Positions 22,961-34,769 of a DNA stretch of 64,000 nt are shown piece by piece. How positions within the stretch are numbered: position 1 is the stretch's first letter; each line of letters opens with the position of its first letter. The stretch comes from Ctenosaura bakeri (Eukaryota > Chordata > Lepidosauria > Squamata > Iguanidae). The position numbers and the translations under genes were made by a program. Under the pieces are notes generated by a model. That model searched no databases, was not told where the DNA came from, and saw only the letters and a list, made by a program, of their open reading frames with translations. Location of the stretch: contig CAOLHI010001814.1 in the NCBI GenBank assembly GCA_948474755.1, positions 1 to 64,000 on the forward strand. The letters run 5' to 3'.

Positions 22961-22969
22961 GCATTTTTT

Positions 22970-23480
22970 ATATTCAAAACTAAAAACACCCCTTGATAAT
23001 GTCATCAATTTGTGTACCTCTTCCATGTCTCTAATTGGATAAATAAATCTTTTTGAGTGGAGTCACAGAATCTTCCCACATATGAGCAGTGTTCTCACCG
23101 ACACAATATTCTCATTGAAAATATCAAGTATTGTACGATTCTTGTATAATTCTTATCTGTCTGATCATCAATCAGTCCCAACAAAAACAATCCTAGTATT
23201 AGTAGAATCTTGATATTAAAACATTTTCTATCAATCAGTGTATCATCACCCAGAATTTCTTTGTTTTATCACAAAAAAAGTCCCTTCATTTTGGTTACAC
23301 TTCCAACAACTGTTTGAGGAACCTTCATACATTTTATAAGCTTTTTCAAGAGTTACGTACAATCTATACATCATCTGGTAAAAATCTTCCTTTCCAATCA
23401 CAAGTTAAAGTAAATTTCAAGTCCTTTGTCCAGATCTTTTCCATTTGATACAATTTGACTGGGTGGCCTGTATTTTGAGC
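22970..23480 (-). mobile_element. L1 LINE ORF2 fragment, degenerate
   Basis: Counterpart of the L1 fragment at 3785-4400: the same order of AATCAGTCCCAACAAAAACA, CACCCAGAATTTCTTTG and TTTGTCCAGATCTTTTCC segments, with more indels. No open frame. Confidence 0.6.
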
Positions 23481-23859
23481 CCATTTAACCTTACATGATT
23501 TTACTTGTTTTTTTACTATACTTGTATTTTACTTGCTCCTCCAAATCCAATTTCAACAACTTCATTTTATATATTTTATATATTTTGGCTAGTAAATGCT
23601 CATCACTTTTACACAGTTGATTCTCAAAATCTGTTTTTTCAAAGTCAAATCCAAACAATTTTTGAATCCATTTTAAATATTTCAGATATCTGTCTATATG
23701 AAAAATATTTTATATTGAAGCCCCTAAAATTCAACTCTTATTTGTGTTCAAATGTATTTGTTCTCCTACTTTAATTAAATTTCCACAAGTTATCCAGAGT
23801 ATACAAGATATGTTACTAATATAATATGTTACTAATATCATAAGATACGTTACTAATGA

Positions 23860-24300
23860 AAAGCAAGCTGCCTTAACATTCCTGGATGCAGAAAAGGTGT
23901 TTGATAATATTTCTTAGACATTTATGATTGATGTATTAAATAAAACCGGTAAGGGGAACTGTAAAATGGAAAAAAAATTAATGTGGATTTAATAGCTGTT
24001 CATTGAAAACAGAAAGTACAGGTTTTGATTACTAGTGACAAGACAATCTTTTATGGGATACGAAAACGGACAAGTCAAGGATGTCCCTTGTCACCTTTAC
24101 TTTTCATGTTGACTTTGAAAATAGTATACAGCTTCATCAGGCAAGAAGAAAACATTAAAAGCATTGTTATCAAGAAACAAACTTTTGCTGAAGAAGTGAT
24201 TTTTTTTTTACAGGACCTTCTTGAGCAACTGGATAATCCACTGCAGATTTTGGAAGCATATGGGCTATAGGAAGCTCCAAATTGAATGAAGAAAAAACAG
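23860..24300 (+). mobile_element. L1 LINE reverse-transcriptase fragment
   Basis: The frame at 24025-24270 reads TSQGCPLSPLLFMLTLKIV, the RQGCPLSPLLF motif of L1 RT, then FAEEVIFFLQDL in place of YADDxLLF, so the catalytic aspartates are lost. Upstream 23887-23920 encodes FLDAEKVFDNIS. Inactive. Confidence 0.8.
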
Positions 24301-24372
24301 GTGGATTTTTCTTGTTCCATTTTCAAAGGCATTGGAATGGGCTTATGATTTGATAATCTTTTTTCCCCCCAT

Positions 24373-24458
24373 ATCATCACACATCGTTTTCTAGAATACA
24401 TATGTTTGGATTTCTCAAAATCCAAACATATGTATTCTAGAAAACGATGTGTGATGAT
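24373..24458. repeat. Perfect 41-bp inverted repeat with 4-bp loop
   Basis: Arms 24373-24413 and 24418-24458 are exact reverse complements around CTCA. The right arm matches the first-spacer sequence at 6689-6718, so the left arm is the added inverted copy. Confidence 0.95.
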
Positions 24459-24759
24459 AGGTTCAAGTCTGAGGTCCTTAATATATTTTCATAAAATATT
24501 GCTTTCTCATTGTTTGGGTCATAGGTGGTAATTAGTTGACTGGTATTGTAATTAATTTCCACAATTAGGTATCTACTTTGTTCATCTGGATATAGTCTGT
24601 GGTTGCAGTTTTGGGTTTATAAAAAAGAATACTCCATTTCTTTTGTTCTTATTTGCAGACACAAATTCAAGGCCCAAAGTTCTGTGCTCTAAAAGGCTTC
24701 AATTTCTTTTTGTTATATGACTCTTTTGATGGGTGATATATCCTATTTAGATTTTTTTT

Positions 24760-25502
24760 GAAAGTGCCAAGCTCTTTTTCTTTACCACGAAATTATTTAT
24801 AAATTTGTTTTATTTTTTATTATAATATTTTCTTATACAGTCATTATTTTTTCTTCTTGAAATTATATTACCTTTTAATTTATCCTCCAACAGTCCCCTC
24901 TTTTGACTTTTAAAGAAAATCTCTTGCTCTTTCCATACAGATTTTTTTGTAAATTTTGTATCTGTGTAAGAAGCAATCAAACCCTCTGAGGCTATGCAAT
25001 GCAATAAACTCTCTTTTTTTCTAAGAGTTTTTACCAGATCTACATATTGTCTTTGTTTTTAAAACATTTTTTCTGGAACTGCTTGAAATGCAATAATTGT
25101 ACGATATGTTATATTAAGATTTTCTTGAAATGCGCTTTCAAAATATCATTTCTGATATCTTTCTGTGTAAAGTGTATTATCAAACCTCTTGAAAGATTTT
25201 TATTTTATTTTGGTAGAATTCTGCCTGCTAATTCTTTTAGTCTAAATATTCAGATGTTTTGGTGAACTCTTTGTCAATTCTGCCATGGTGTCTAAAACTG
25301 CCCACTTTACATCTTCCAGCTGTTCTGGACCTGTCCTCAATCTGAATTCTATTTGACTTCTCTTTAAGTATAATTCCATCCACATGAGACTGTCTAGTGT
25401 CATTTCTAAATCTTGTTCTTTGATGGCTGCTCTTTGAATTAGGATAAATCTCTATTTCATATTTGTCCATAGAAATTGTAAGGGTTTGAACAGATAGAAA
25501 GT
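24760..25502 (-). mobile_element. L1 ORF1-like remnant downstream of V2R-B
   Basis: Paralogue of 6800-7780 but with a single copy of the segment that is doubled there. Frames are short and interrupted. Confidence 0.4.
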
Positions 25503-25571
25503 TGACATCACAACTAATTACATACATTTCTCAGTTCTTTAACTATTTCTTCTCTTTACTGCTCTCTTCTG

Positions 25572-25838
25572 TTAAGATGAAGTCTCAGCAAAATGATATA
25601 AAATTTAGGAGAAAAAATACAGACAAGCAAGCCATCACTGGAAGTCAAGATGGAGAAGACCTCCACAGCCAGCATGTATTTCCCTTTGGTACTGAGATAT
25701 CCTGGAATAAAGGATATCCAGACACAGCAGAACAGTAACATGCTGAAAGTGATAAATTTGGCTTCATTAAAGCTGCTGGGTAACTTCCTAGATAAAAAAA
25801 GCCACCGTGAAACCAATAGTAGCCAGAAAACCCAGATT
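25572..25838 (-). pseudogene. Truncated V2R exon 6 fragment (3' part only) next to V2R-B
   Basis: Encodes [17 protein letters not shown] through [20 protein letters not shown] and a stop, with a frame break in an A-rich run at 25794-25801. The left flank (25503-25571) repeats the flank of the complete exon at 25847-25920. Its sequence ([10 protein letters not shown], and GGAATAAAGGAT on the + strand) is like V2R-C, not like the adjacent V2R-B exon. It lacks the start of exon 6, so it is not expressed as a receptor. Confidence 0.88.
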
Positions 25839-25856
25839 TTAAAAGGGACATCATAA

Positions 25857-26785
25857 CTAATTGCATTGATTTCTCAGTTCTTTAACAATTTCTTTTCTTT
25901 TTAGGTGCTCTCTTCTGTTAAGATCAGGTTTCAGCAAAATGATATAACATTTGGGAGAAAAAATACAGACAAGCAAGCCACCACTGGAAGTCAAGATGGA
26001 GAAGACCTCCACAGTCACCATGTATTTCCCTTTGGTACTGAGATATGTTGGAACAAAGCATAGCCAGACACAGCAGAACATTAGCATGCTGAAAGTGATA
26101 AACTTGGCTTCATTAAAACTGTTGGGTAACTTCCTAGCTAAAAAAGCCACTGAGAAACCAACGGTGGCCAGGAAACCCAGGAAACCCAAGACGCAGTAAA
26201 ACATGATAGGGGAACCTTCATTACACTCCAATACAATTTCTTCAGCCACTGAATGCATATCAGAATGTGGAAATGGAGGAGAGATGGCCAGCCAGACACT
26301 GCAAATTGTAGCTTGTATCACGAAGGAAGAAAGTACAATCATGTTAGACAGCCCTCTTCCCACCCATTTTGTAATCCTGGAGCCTGGTTTGATAGCCATG
26401 AAAGCTACAACTACAAGAGTGGTTTTGGCCACTATGCAAGAAACAGCCACTGAGAAGATCATGGCAACGGCTGTTTGTCGAAGGAGGCATGTCACCTTCT
26501 TAGGCTGACCAACAAAGAGGAAAATACAAAGGAAAGAGAGGAGAAGGGAAATGAGGAGAATGAAGGTCAGATTTTGGTTGTTAGCTTTGACTATGGGAGT
26601 GTCTTTGTGCTTCCCGAAGATCCAAAGCACCAAAGCTGTGATGGAGAAAAGGATAACTGCAATGGTAGCGAAGCTGATCCCCAAGGGTTCTTCATAATTC
26701 AGAAAGCTGATGCCTTTGGCAATGCACCCATCCTGATTCTTATTCGGATAATGATCTTCTGAACAAGGGTAACAGTCATCCATGT
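25857..26785 (-). CDS. V2R-B exon 6 (seven-transmembrane domain)
   Basis: 929 bp. [17 protein letters not shown] start, full set of seven helices, [14 protein letters not shown] and [15 protein letters not shown] as in V2R-A. After LKR the frame runs on for [12 protein letters not shown] before TAG, where V2R-A stops after two residues. The closeness to A in the 3' half suggests recent exchange with an A-type gene. Confidence 0.93.
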
Positions 26786-29700
26786 CTGAAAAGGAAAGAA
26801 AGCATGTGCATATTCAATTCATGACCGTGAGTTTAACTATGCAACACTCACTATTAGGACAACAGTTAGTACTTGTTTTTGTCACCTTTCCAGGTCAAGG
26901 ACACCTTCAGCTATAATTCCAGGCAAGGAGAAACTGGACTGAAATTGAAGAAGGAAAGTTTATGTCCATGGATAAAAGTGTGATTTCTCTTGACAGATGC
27001 ATAACAAAGAACTGGTATCACTGTGATCTAGGCATGTAAAGCCTGGCTCTCTCAGCATGGTCAGAAAGCATCTGGAGGATTTTCTCATTCTCCACAAAGT
27101 ATTTTGCTTTAGATATGTGGCTGTGACTTTTCCTCTTTCTAGGGTTAAATATAGCAGACATAACAGGACTTCCTGACTAATTGAAAAGAAAGATTCAGCC
27201 TATACAAAGCAATAATTATAAATCTGAAATGTCCCTGTTCTCTATTGCCGTACATTTGAAATCAATGCTCAAAAGACACTTGCAATAAATAAATAAATAA
27301 ATATTCTCTCAAACCAATACAAACAAAGCAAAGAATCTTTCTCATCTTCAGGAGATTTCCCCCTCACCAGAGTTCTGCATGAGGATGAGGGATGAATGAA
27401 ATCACAATTCTTATCTTTGTAGCTGTCTTTGCCAGACATGGAGAAATCCTTCCCCTGCCTGCTCCACCAGGATATGAAGTGCTACACAGAAGAACACGCA
27501 TTCCTTATCCCCCACTTCCAAACAATTTAAACAAACATGGAAACTTCCAATCTGTCAGTGCCTGAATATTCTAGACATAATTTGTGAATAATGTAAAAGA
27601 CATTTCCTACCCATTTGGTCTGAAATCTTCCCTTCTGGACATGGAAGGCAATCATAGCAGCAAGGTGGCTTCCCTTCCTTCTTGGCCTTTCTATAGCCTA
27701 AGCGACAATTTCCATTACAATGTGAAAGGGGACATTTCTATCCAAAAATGACAGAAGATAAAAATCAAGTGTTCGTATCATAGTGTCCCATTCATGAAAT
27801 CATCAAACCACTACAAAAAACAAGAAGCAAGCTATCTCATTTTGAGGAGATATCCTCATCATTGCCAGGTATCTCATCTTCAAGAGATTTCCCCCTTACC
27901 AGTTGTCTCTATAAGGATGGACAATAAGTGATGAGAATTCATATCTCTGAGGCTTTCTTTGCTAGACATGGAGAAATTCTTCCTTTCCCTATCCCAACAG
28001 GATATGTAGTGCTCCATAGGAGAACATGTTCCTCTGTGGTAATATTATACAGCATCATCTTATATCTCATTTCCAAACAGTTTAAATAATATGGAGACTG
28101 CCAGTGTGTCAATGCCAGAACATTCTAAACATAATTTGTAAATAAAGTAAAATATATTTCCTACTGATTTGGTTTGAAATGTTCCCTTCTGGACGCAAAA
28201 GGCAATCATAGCAGCAAGGTGGCTTACTTTCCTTTTTGGACTTATAGCCTGAACAACAATTTTCATTACATCGACAAAGAGGTTGGGTCTGTCCACAAAC
28301 AACAGAAGAGAAGAATTCATGTGTCTTCATCTACTGTCTCATCCATTAAATTATTTTCATGAGCTCTTGATTATCTGATATGGTAGACTGTCCTTGTTTT
28401 CAGAGAGAACTGTTATAGAACACCTCTCTATGCTACTTGCGATAATGGAACCTCTGTCTCCAAAACCATTGACCTTATGCTATTGAATGTGGACAATTTA
28501 TGAAGTGCCTTCAAGGTTTGTCCAGAGTGTTCTCAATTTGGAACACATAGAAAGACTCTTTGGTTAATATCAATAAATTATTTTCAACTACTACTGTTGA
28601 CAGATGATCCTCTGTACTTCATTGTCTATTAAACATACCCAGTTGCAACTGAGTCTGGTGTGAGCACAGAATGAGAATCTGTATAAGGTCAAAGCACTGT
28701 AAAATGATATTGATTAGAGATGTTCTGTAGCATGAAAGATTATTGACTAAAAGTGCTTTCTACTTTAGAATCACACTCATATGTTTTCAATCACTGAGGT
28801 AAGAGTTGCTTCTGGAAGTGACTTAGTTGAACACAGTGGTCATGTATCTCTCTGGTCACATCTACTTTTTCAGATAACTGGTCAGTTTAATGATTTGGTA
28901 TGCTTGAATAACTAATGTTGCTGGGGGAAGATATAACATTGAACAAAAAAATCTAGATACAACTTATACGGACTTTACTTTATTAAACCTGCTGGGCCAA
29001 ATCATAGCATTCTTGTTAATGGTGAACCTCTTCTTTGGGGGAGCCTGTGGATCAATCTTTCCAACTTTGACTCTAAGAAAAGATCTATTGGGAAATACAA
29101 CCCAGTTGATGATATCAAATCCAGCAACTAATTCCCCATTCTGGTTGAAGGCAACCTCTTCCATGGCACTATTATTAAACGAAACATTTCTCAAAAAGTG
29201 ATGAAGCTAAACGAGTGGAGAAAAAAAATACAGTTTGTCAATCTGATGCACATGATATGATCCCACTAGAGGAATGGTCAACATGTGGGAAGACACTGGC
29301 CATATGTAATTATTGGATCCAATATAACTACTGGATAATATATCAGGTTTTATAATTGAAATCTCCTACGTTCCTATAATTCAGGCAAGATATATAAAAT
29401 ATTTCCCAATTAGGAAGTCCACTGAACCTAACGGGCAGGCTGAATGCCCCCCCTCAGAAACAACAAGGAAGGTGGAGAAAAAGAAGCCAGTTCCTTCCTT
29501 GTGTCCCCATTTTGTTCCTCCAGACAATGAGCAGTTTCATATCTTCTTGTTCAGTAGTTCTTCTCCCTGTTAACTTCCTTCCCACTAAATGTTAGGTGTT
29601 GAACTATATATTATATTCCTTCAGCATAATATTAATTACAAGTTTACAAATGCATCTCCATTGCTTCATTTAATTTGTTGTTATTTGATGCTTAAATCCG

Positions 29701-32700
29701 ATTTCATATCATTTTTACTTTAATATATTTCTACAGCAACTTTATTCTACCATTCCAATAGTTGCTAAAATCCCCTAGTTTCCTTCCAACAGTGAGGAAA
29801 TGTTTTTCCATCCCTCTTTAAAATGATTCACTGTCTTATCTAACCATAAAGTTGTCAGGTTATCTAATTCTACCATGTCACACAGTTTTATTAGCTACTC
29901 TTCTATGTTAGGTATTGGTATTTGTCTTCATTTTTGGCAGCAGTAATTATGTATAGTACAATTTTCCTTTGAGCATCCCTTATTTATTTCATGTTCTCTA
30001 TCATAGAAAGCAGATATATTTCAAGTGTCAGGGGATAATTAATTTCAAATGCCCCAAAGATATTTTCATGTATTTTTTCCCCCAAAATTTGTTTGCTTGT
30101 TGGCATTTCCATCAAACATGAAAAGAGTTCCTTTTTGATTGTATTTCCAACTTATGTCGTTTCTCTTACTAGTTATTTTAGATATTTATGATAGTGATAA
30201 ATGCCACGTATATAAAATCTTGTAATAGTTTTTCCTTAAGTTTGAAGATTTCATCAATTTAATATATTATTCTAAAATTTTTTTTACGGTTTTCATTCTT
30301 TTGATTATTTTTGAATAGTCTTTCCACACATAACTCTTCAGGCTGCTGGACCTTAGGAGTGTTCCACTGTTATCTTTACTTTCTGTTTCTCTTTGAATGA
30401 ATGAATGAATTCACCACTGTTTTAATTTTATACCCTGTATCTCCATATAGTTCTTGAAGATTAAAGATAGGTATTGGCAGATGCATGAGACAATGGGTCA
30501 ATTTCTCTCCTCAGACTCTCCTATGTGCCACAACCCACCCCTGAACAAATTCAAAGACTTCCAGTTTATCTCTAAAGTCCATCTCAAATTGGCAACAAGA
30601 AATGCTACTGTCTCATTTCCTATTGCTAGTTTGAGAGGGGGAGAGGATAGTGAAGGTATTTGAGAGTTGTTGGGTGGGGCCGTGGGAGTTTTTTGTGGAT
30701 GTGATTGATATTATTGTGTTTTTCACATATTCTATATAGTCTTTAGGCACACACAATTACTGAAATGGAAGACAAAGCAATTGGACCCTCTTCATGAGAT
30801 AGATTTCCATGCATACCTGCATTAAATTTTCCTACATGAATAACATGCCTACATTAAATTCTCCTACATGAATAACATTACCTGCCAGGGCTCTTGATTC
30901 CAAAGTTTCTGTTTTATGCCATTCCTCATTGTCCCAACTTTGGATCTAGCTGAATTCATGGCATGCAAAGCATGTGCCACAGCATTGACAGCATTGTAGA
31001 TACTATAGCTGTGGGAAGTCATGCTCATTTCAAAAAGGGATGTTGGAAGTATCTCAAGCTTCTCATCCCCCGTGCAAGTTTTCCAATCTTCCTTCCCTAT
31101 GAAATCATCAAAGAAAGAACAGAGAAACACAGTTTCCCAGAAAGTCCTTAAAAATCTGTCTTCTTTTTCCAAGGTAGAGTTTCTCATTTGAAGAAAAGTC
31201 TGGAACTCTAAAAGGTCCTTTGAGTGAACAGCAAAGGATATGGCACCATGGAAGAAATGTATGTCCCAGTTCATTTGCACAGAAAGTGAAGTGAATTCCA
31301 TCTCAGCTGTTAGAATCCAGACTTTTGCATTGGTTTGGAGTTTTATACCCTCCTCTTCTGAAATTAGGGCTATCATTCTCATTATCATAATGGTTTGAAT
31401 TTGAGCTTGCACAACCACAGCATTCGCACTGCTTATCATAATGGTAACAACTGTTGCAAAACCTTCCTCTACCATTGCCTGAAACTCAGTAGAAGAGGAT
31501 ATGGTGGGGAATCGTTCTATAAAAGCAAAGCAAATGCCTCTTTTGGCAAACTCTGGGAGAACATTTTGTACAAATCTCTCTCCAGTATCATCACTTTGAG
31601 AAAGCACCCCAATCCATAGCCAGCTGAAATGTAGGAGTAAATGGAGAATACCATCATCTTGATAAGCCCCATGTGGGAACATCCAGTTGAGGAAACTAGT
31701 TTGAATGTTGTCATCAATTGTGGGAGGAGACCCATAGATTAACTAAAGAGAATACATTATTTTAGGAAAAAGACTAGAAGTAAATTCATATGAAAGAACA
31801 ACTAAGTATGAATTCAAATTTCATTTTTTCCTTTTGTTGGAGAATGCATTAATTTCAATGATTCATCCTTTGTTTTTATATATGTTAATATAGAAGAAAT
31901 ACAGAAGTGCAGCTGTGGAAATTATTTTGCTATAGTTGTTTTGACAGAAGATGTTGGTTACAAATAGGTTGTGCTTGTCCTCTTGATAAAACTATGAAGT
32001 AGTGATGATTCTCTACTTTGAGTCTCTATTTCATTTACCACTTCGACCTCACCACTGACATATAGAAGGCAACAGTGACTTCTTCACAAGAAAGTTCTTC
32101 AAAAGAAGTTCTTTTGACAACTTCAAAAGAAACATTCTGGATAGTACTTTGGAATAATTAACTAAGGGATACAAGAAACATCTTTTCATGAAAAAAGTAT
32201 ATCAGACAGAACACTGGACTGACACTTGGTTCCCTTCCATTCTAATGCTTTCTGTTCTAGAAGGATAGTGAATAACCAACTCTACAAATACTAGCCTTCA
32301 GCATGAAGTCCAGTCCTTATTCTTCTCCCTTTAGATCTGGGTAAAGGCAAGACCTGAAAGAGTTTACTGTTTAGACCAAACAGAGACGCACACATCTCAC
32401 CTGTGGAATCTTGTGTATACCCAGGATATTTGCAATGTCAAAACAAAATTCATAGTTAGGTCCCCCAATGACTGCTACTGGCACATTCTCAGTATCACAT
32501 TTGTAGTTTGGGATGAAGCTACTTCTTCTAGAGAGAATTTCCATTGAGGCAAGATAGGTCCAGCTTGAACTGAAATGGCTATTATAGATGTGGAAACCCA
32601 GAGAGATGTTAGGTAAGATTTGCTTATTTTCATTGACCTCCTTAACAGAAAATGCCAAGACTGCAACATGCTGGTAGAGCTGTGGCATTACTCTGCAATC

Positions 32701-33668
32701 AAAATGAGATATTCTTGAAAAGTACATCTTTGGGTACATCATTATATCAGAGAATTCATTCCATTTCCCTTTGAGATCCTATATATATTTGTGTGTATGT
32801 GTGTGCATATGTATTTCACTTGTATGCTTGGATTAATCTATCTTGGCTGAACAGAAACATCCTTGCACTGTCTTGGCTGCTGTTAGATAGAAGAATTGAC
32901 TTAGCTTTGGGATCTGCTAATTAATTAGACTCAACTTTGCTTAACTTTGGCCATTTCCGCACAACATTCTTATAGTGCGATGATTCCACTTTCAACCTCC
33001 TATGGAATCCTGGAGTTTGCAGTTCTGGGAGGGGCCAACCAACCCCTCCCGGAACTGCAAATCCCAGGATTCCATAGGAGGTTGGAAGTAGAATCATCGC
33101 GCTATAAGAATGTCATGTGGAAATGTTCTTTGTTTAGAGTCTAAGAACACTATCTGTTCCTGGACACAATCCAAGTTGGGACATGGAGGTCTGAATGGTA
33201 TGAAGTCAGTTATCTATAGTACCGCATCCTTCCATAGGACTCTGCCTTTGATTTCTGTTTTATCATTTAAAGCCCTAGTACAGTCAAGTTGTTGTGTACT
33301 GAAGACAGTGCCTTTCTAATAGCTCTGTTCAAAATCTGAAAATCCATGGTGATGAGCGTGAAATTAGATCTACCTTCCTTTTGATTCAGTCACAGAAACA
33401 TTGTTTGCTGGGCTGTTCAAGCTTAATATTGTGTCATTTTATGTCATATTACGAGGGTTATATCAATCTTCCCTTCCTTTGCTTTTGATTGTAGCAAACA
33501 CTATTTTGTTCCATTGGACCTTTAAAATTTAATATTATGTCACTCTTTATCTTCTACTATGTAGATTACATTATTTTCAGAGTACACTAATATTTTCTTT
33601 TTGCCAAAGTACTTTGATGATTCCCCATTTTTCTCATGTTGTTGCTGCTGCTGCTGCTGCTGCTGCTG

Positions 33669-33713
<45 letters not shown>

Positions 33714-34758
33714 TGCAACATAGCACACCATCTCCATGCTATGTTGAGGGTGTGATTTATTAAATAATAACATGTCAGCTAGCTCAGCAATAGTTGATAC
33801 TAATCCCGTTACTTTTTCAATCTAACCTTGAAAGAAAATGAAACTGAATAAATACATTAATATGGAAACTTAGGCCATTTCCGCCCTACATTGTTATAGT
33901 GCTGTTATTTCACTTTCAACAATTCTGGGGTTTGTGGTTTACTGAGGCCAAAGAGCTCTCTGGCTGAGAATTCTCAATGCACCTCCCTAGACTGCAAACC
34001 TCAGGATTCCATAGGATGTTGAGAGTGGAATAATAGCACTATAACACTATAGTGCTGAAATGACCTCAGTGTGAATGTAATCTCAGAATATTTACACTGA
34101 GTGTTTAATAATCTGGCTGTAACTTTCAGTATTTCACAGGGATTGAACTCCTAATGTGGTACATAACCCCCCAGCTAAGGTGAGATACAGGATGTATGAC
34201 ATTAATCTTTATCTAAATAGAGATAGACTATGTCTCCTTCTTCTCCTTGTAAACAGAAAGAAAATATATGTGGTACCCTAGGTTTAAATTAGGCCAGGAT
34301 TTTAAAAAAAGATTTTGCAGTTTTCCTTCTTTAACAGGGGAAATAAGCAAAAAATTCCACCCCCACCCCCAACTACCATGACACAAGAACTACTGAGGAT
34401 AAAAATGTTAGTCAAAATAGGAACAGTGGCATCATTGACAACAATAGTGGTCATCACCATAGTTCAAATCTGGAAACATACTCATTACAAATGTTGTGAT
34501 ATGGCTAGAAAATGGAATTACTTACAAATAGTCTTCCAGTTCCTGAGATGGATGTTTTTCAAAGTTTACTTTCTTTGAAAACAAGTAGACCTGACACATA
34601 ATGGCACCAATGATAAGGTGTCCAGAGTGATAATATTGGTGAAGAATAGGAGGAGGGTTCTGGATGGAACACTGAACAGATGGATTCTTGCTTAACCCCT
34701 TGGGCAGCAGCAGTGGCACCAACAGCATCACGGATAAGAATACATTGGGAGAATTCAT
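25857..34758 (-). CDS. V2R-B: vomeronasal type-2 receptor, six exons plus duplicated exon pieces
   Basis: Exons: 34758-34526, 32692-32401, 31742-30882, 29206-28979, 27737-27611 (a second copy sits at 28288-28165) and 26785-25857. The joined frame is open for about 889 residues, with an intact signal peptide, Venus-flytrap domain, cysteine linker and seven helices. All junctions are GT/AG with the same phases as V2R-A. Two exon 5 copies lie between exons 4 and 6; the copy nearer exon 6 keeps all cysteines and was chosen. Below the stop lies a leftover 3' fragment of another exon 6. The C-terminal tail is about 10 residues longer than in A. Role inferred from family: vomeronasal chemoreceptor. 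Confidence 0.92.
26786..27610 (-). other. V2R-B intron 5
   Basis: 825 bp, colinear with V2R-A intron 5. Contains an (AAAT)n run at about 27285-27302. The 3' part beyond 27313 belongs to the repeated block around exon 5. Confidence 0.8.
27611..27737 (-). CDS. V2R-B exon 5 copy 1 (cysteine-rich linker, probable functional copy)
   Basis: 127 bp. Reads [19 protein letters not shown] then [17 protein letters not shown], keeping every cysteine; acceptor GATAG, donor GGTAGGA, same phase as in A and C. The surrounding ~0.5 kb (27313-27800) is repeated at 27801-28350. Confidence 0.88.
28165..28288 (-). pseudogene. V2R-B exon 5 copy 2 (degenerate or alternative cysteine-rich exon)
   Basis: 124 bp, a second exon 5 located upstream of the good copy in transcription order. 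It keeps an AG acceptor (CCACAG), a GT donor (AGTAGGA) and the reading frame, but lacks one codon after NENC and has LLRPEG where the other copies have LPCPEG, so a linker cysteine is replaced by arginine. It could still be spliced; it is more likely a decaying duplicate. Confidence 0.75.
28979..29206 (-). CDS. V2R-B exon 4 (end of Venus-flytrap domain)
   Basis: 228 bp, phase 0. [34 protein letters not shown], ending SRFNK with AAA directly before the donor GTAAAG, a weaker donor context than the GTAAGG in A. Confidence 0.9.
29207..30881 (-). other. V2R-B intron 3
   Basis: 1675 bp, much longer than the 411 bp in V2R-C. The AT-rich centre (about 29560-30440) has no counterpart in C and may be an L1-derived insertion, but I could not confirm coding motifs. 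A (GAAT)n run lies near 30396-30411. Confidence 0.55.
30882..31742 (-). CDS. V2R-B exon 3 (Venus-flytrap core)
   Basis: 861 bp, 287 codons, residues 176-462. [12 protein letters not shown] at the start; [64 protein letters not shown] and [15 protein letters not shown] follow; ends EPWQ before GTAATG. No interruption. Confidence 0.93.
31743..32400 (-). other. V2R-B intron 2
   Basis: 658 bp, shorter than in A (1019) and C (1001). Nothing else seen. Confidence 0.8.
32401..32692 (-). CDS. V2R-B exon 2 (Venus-flytrap, N-terminal part)
   Basis: 292 bp, residues ~78-175. [51 protein letters not shown], ending KIPQ before GTGAGA. Intact. Confidence 0.92.
32949..33128. mobile_element. Fold-back MITE in V2R-B intron 1, TSD TTT
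   Basis: 180 bp near-perfect hairpin: ATAGTGCGATGATTCCACTT versus the inverse AGTAGAATCATCGCGCTATA, and CTCCTATGGAATCCTGGAG versus TCCCAGGATTCCATAGGAG. Flanked by TTT (32946-32948, 33129-33131). Confidence 0.85.
33639..33714. repeat. Compound microsatellite (TGC)n(ATT)n
   Basis: About ten TGC/GTT units followed by about sixteen ATT units, in V2R-B intron 1. Frames through it give only polyglutamine/polyasparagine runs. Confidence 0.95.
33873..34065. mobile_element. Fold-back MITE in V2R-B intron 1
   Basis: Starts GGCCATTTCCGCCC and ends GCTGAAATGACC; inverted arms include TTCTGGGGTTTGTGGTTTA versus TGCAAACCTCAGGATTCC. Flanks are TTA and TCA, one mismatch. Confidence 0.75.
34526..34758 (-). 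CDS. V2R-B exon 1 (signal peptide)
   Basis: 233 bp. The ATG at 34758 aligns with that of V2R-C, both preceded by [25 protein letters not shown] is a clear signal sequence, followed by the mature [17 protein letters not shown] segment and SQELEDYL before the donor GTAAGT. Confidence 0.88.
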
Positions 34759-34769
34759 CTTGGGCACCA

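Larger units (their letters stand above)
27313..28350 (-). repeat. Local tandem duplication carrying exon 5 of V2R-B
   Basis: Two diverged copies, about 27313-27800 and 27801-28350, each run from the end of intron 5 (CAGGAGATTTCCCCCT or CAAGAGATTTCCCCCT) through exon 5 into intron 4. Copy 2 retains a segment of intron 5 (around 28030-28066) also found in V2R-A but deleted from copy 1. Confidence 0.8.

Noticed and set aside
24075..24425. 116-aa minus-strand frame
   Set aside because: Antisense of an L1 RT fragment that then runs into the palindrome; not a gene.
33540..33773. Poly-N/poly-Q open frame
   Set aside because: Produced entirely by the (TGC)n(ATT)n microsatellite within an intron.
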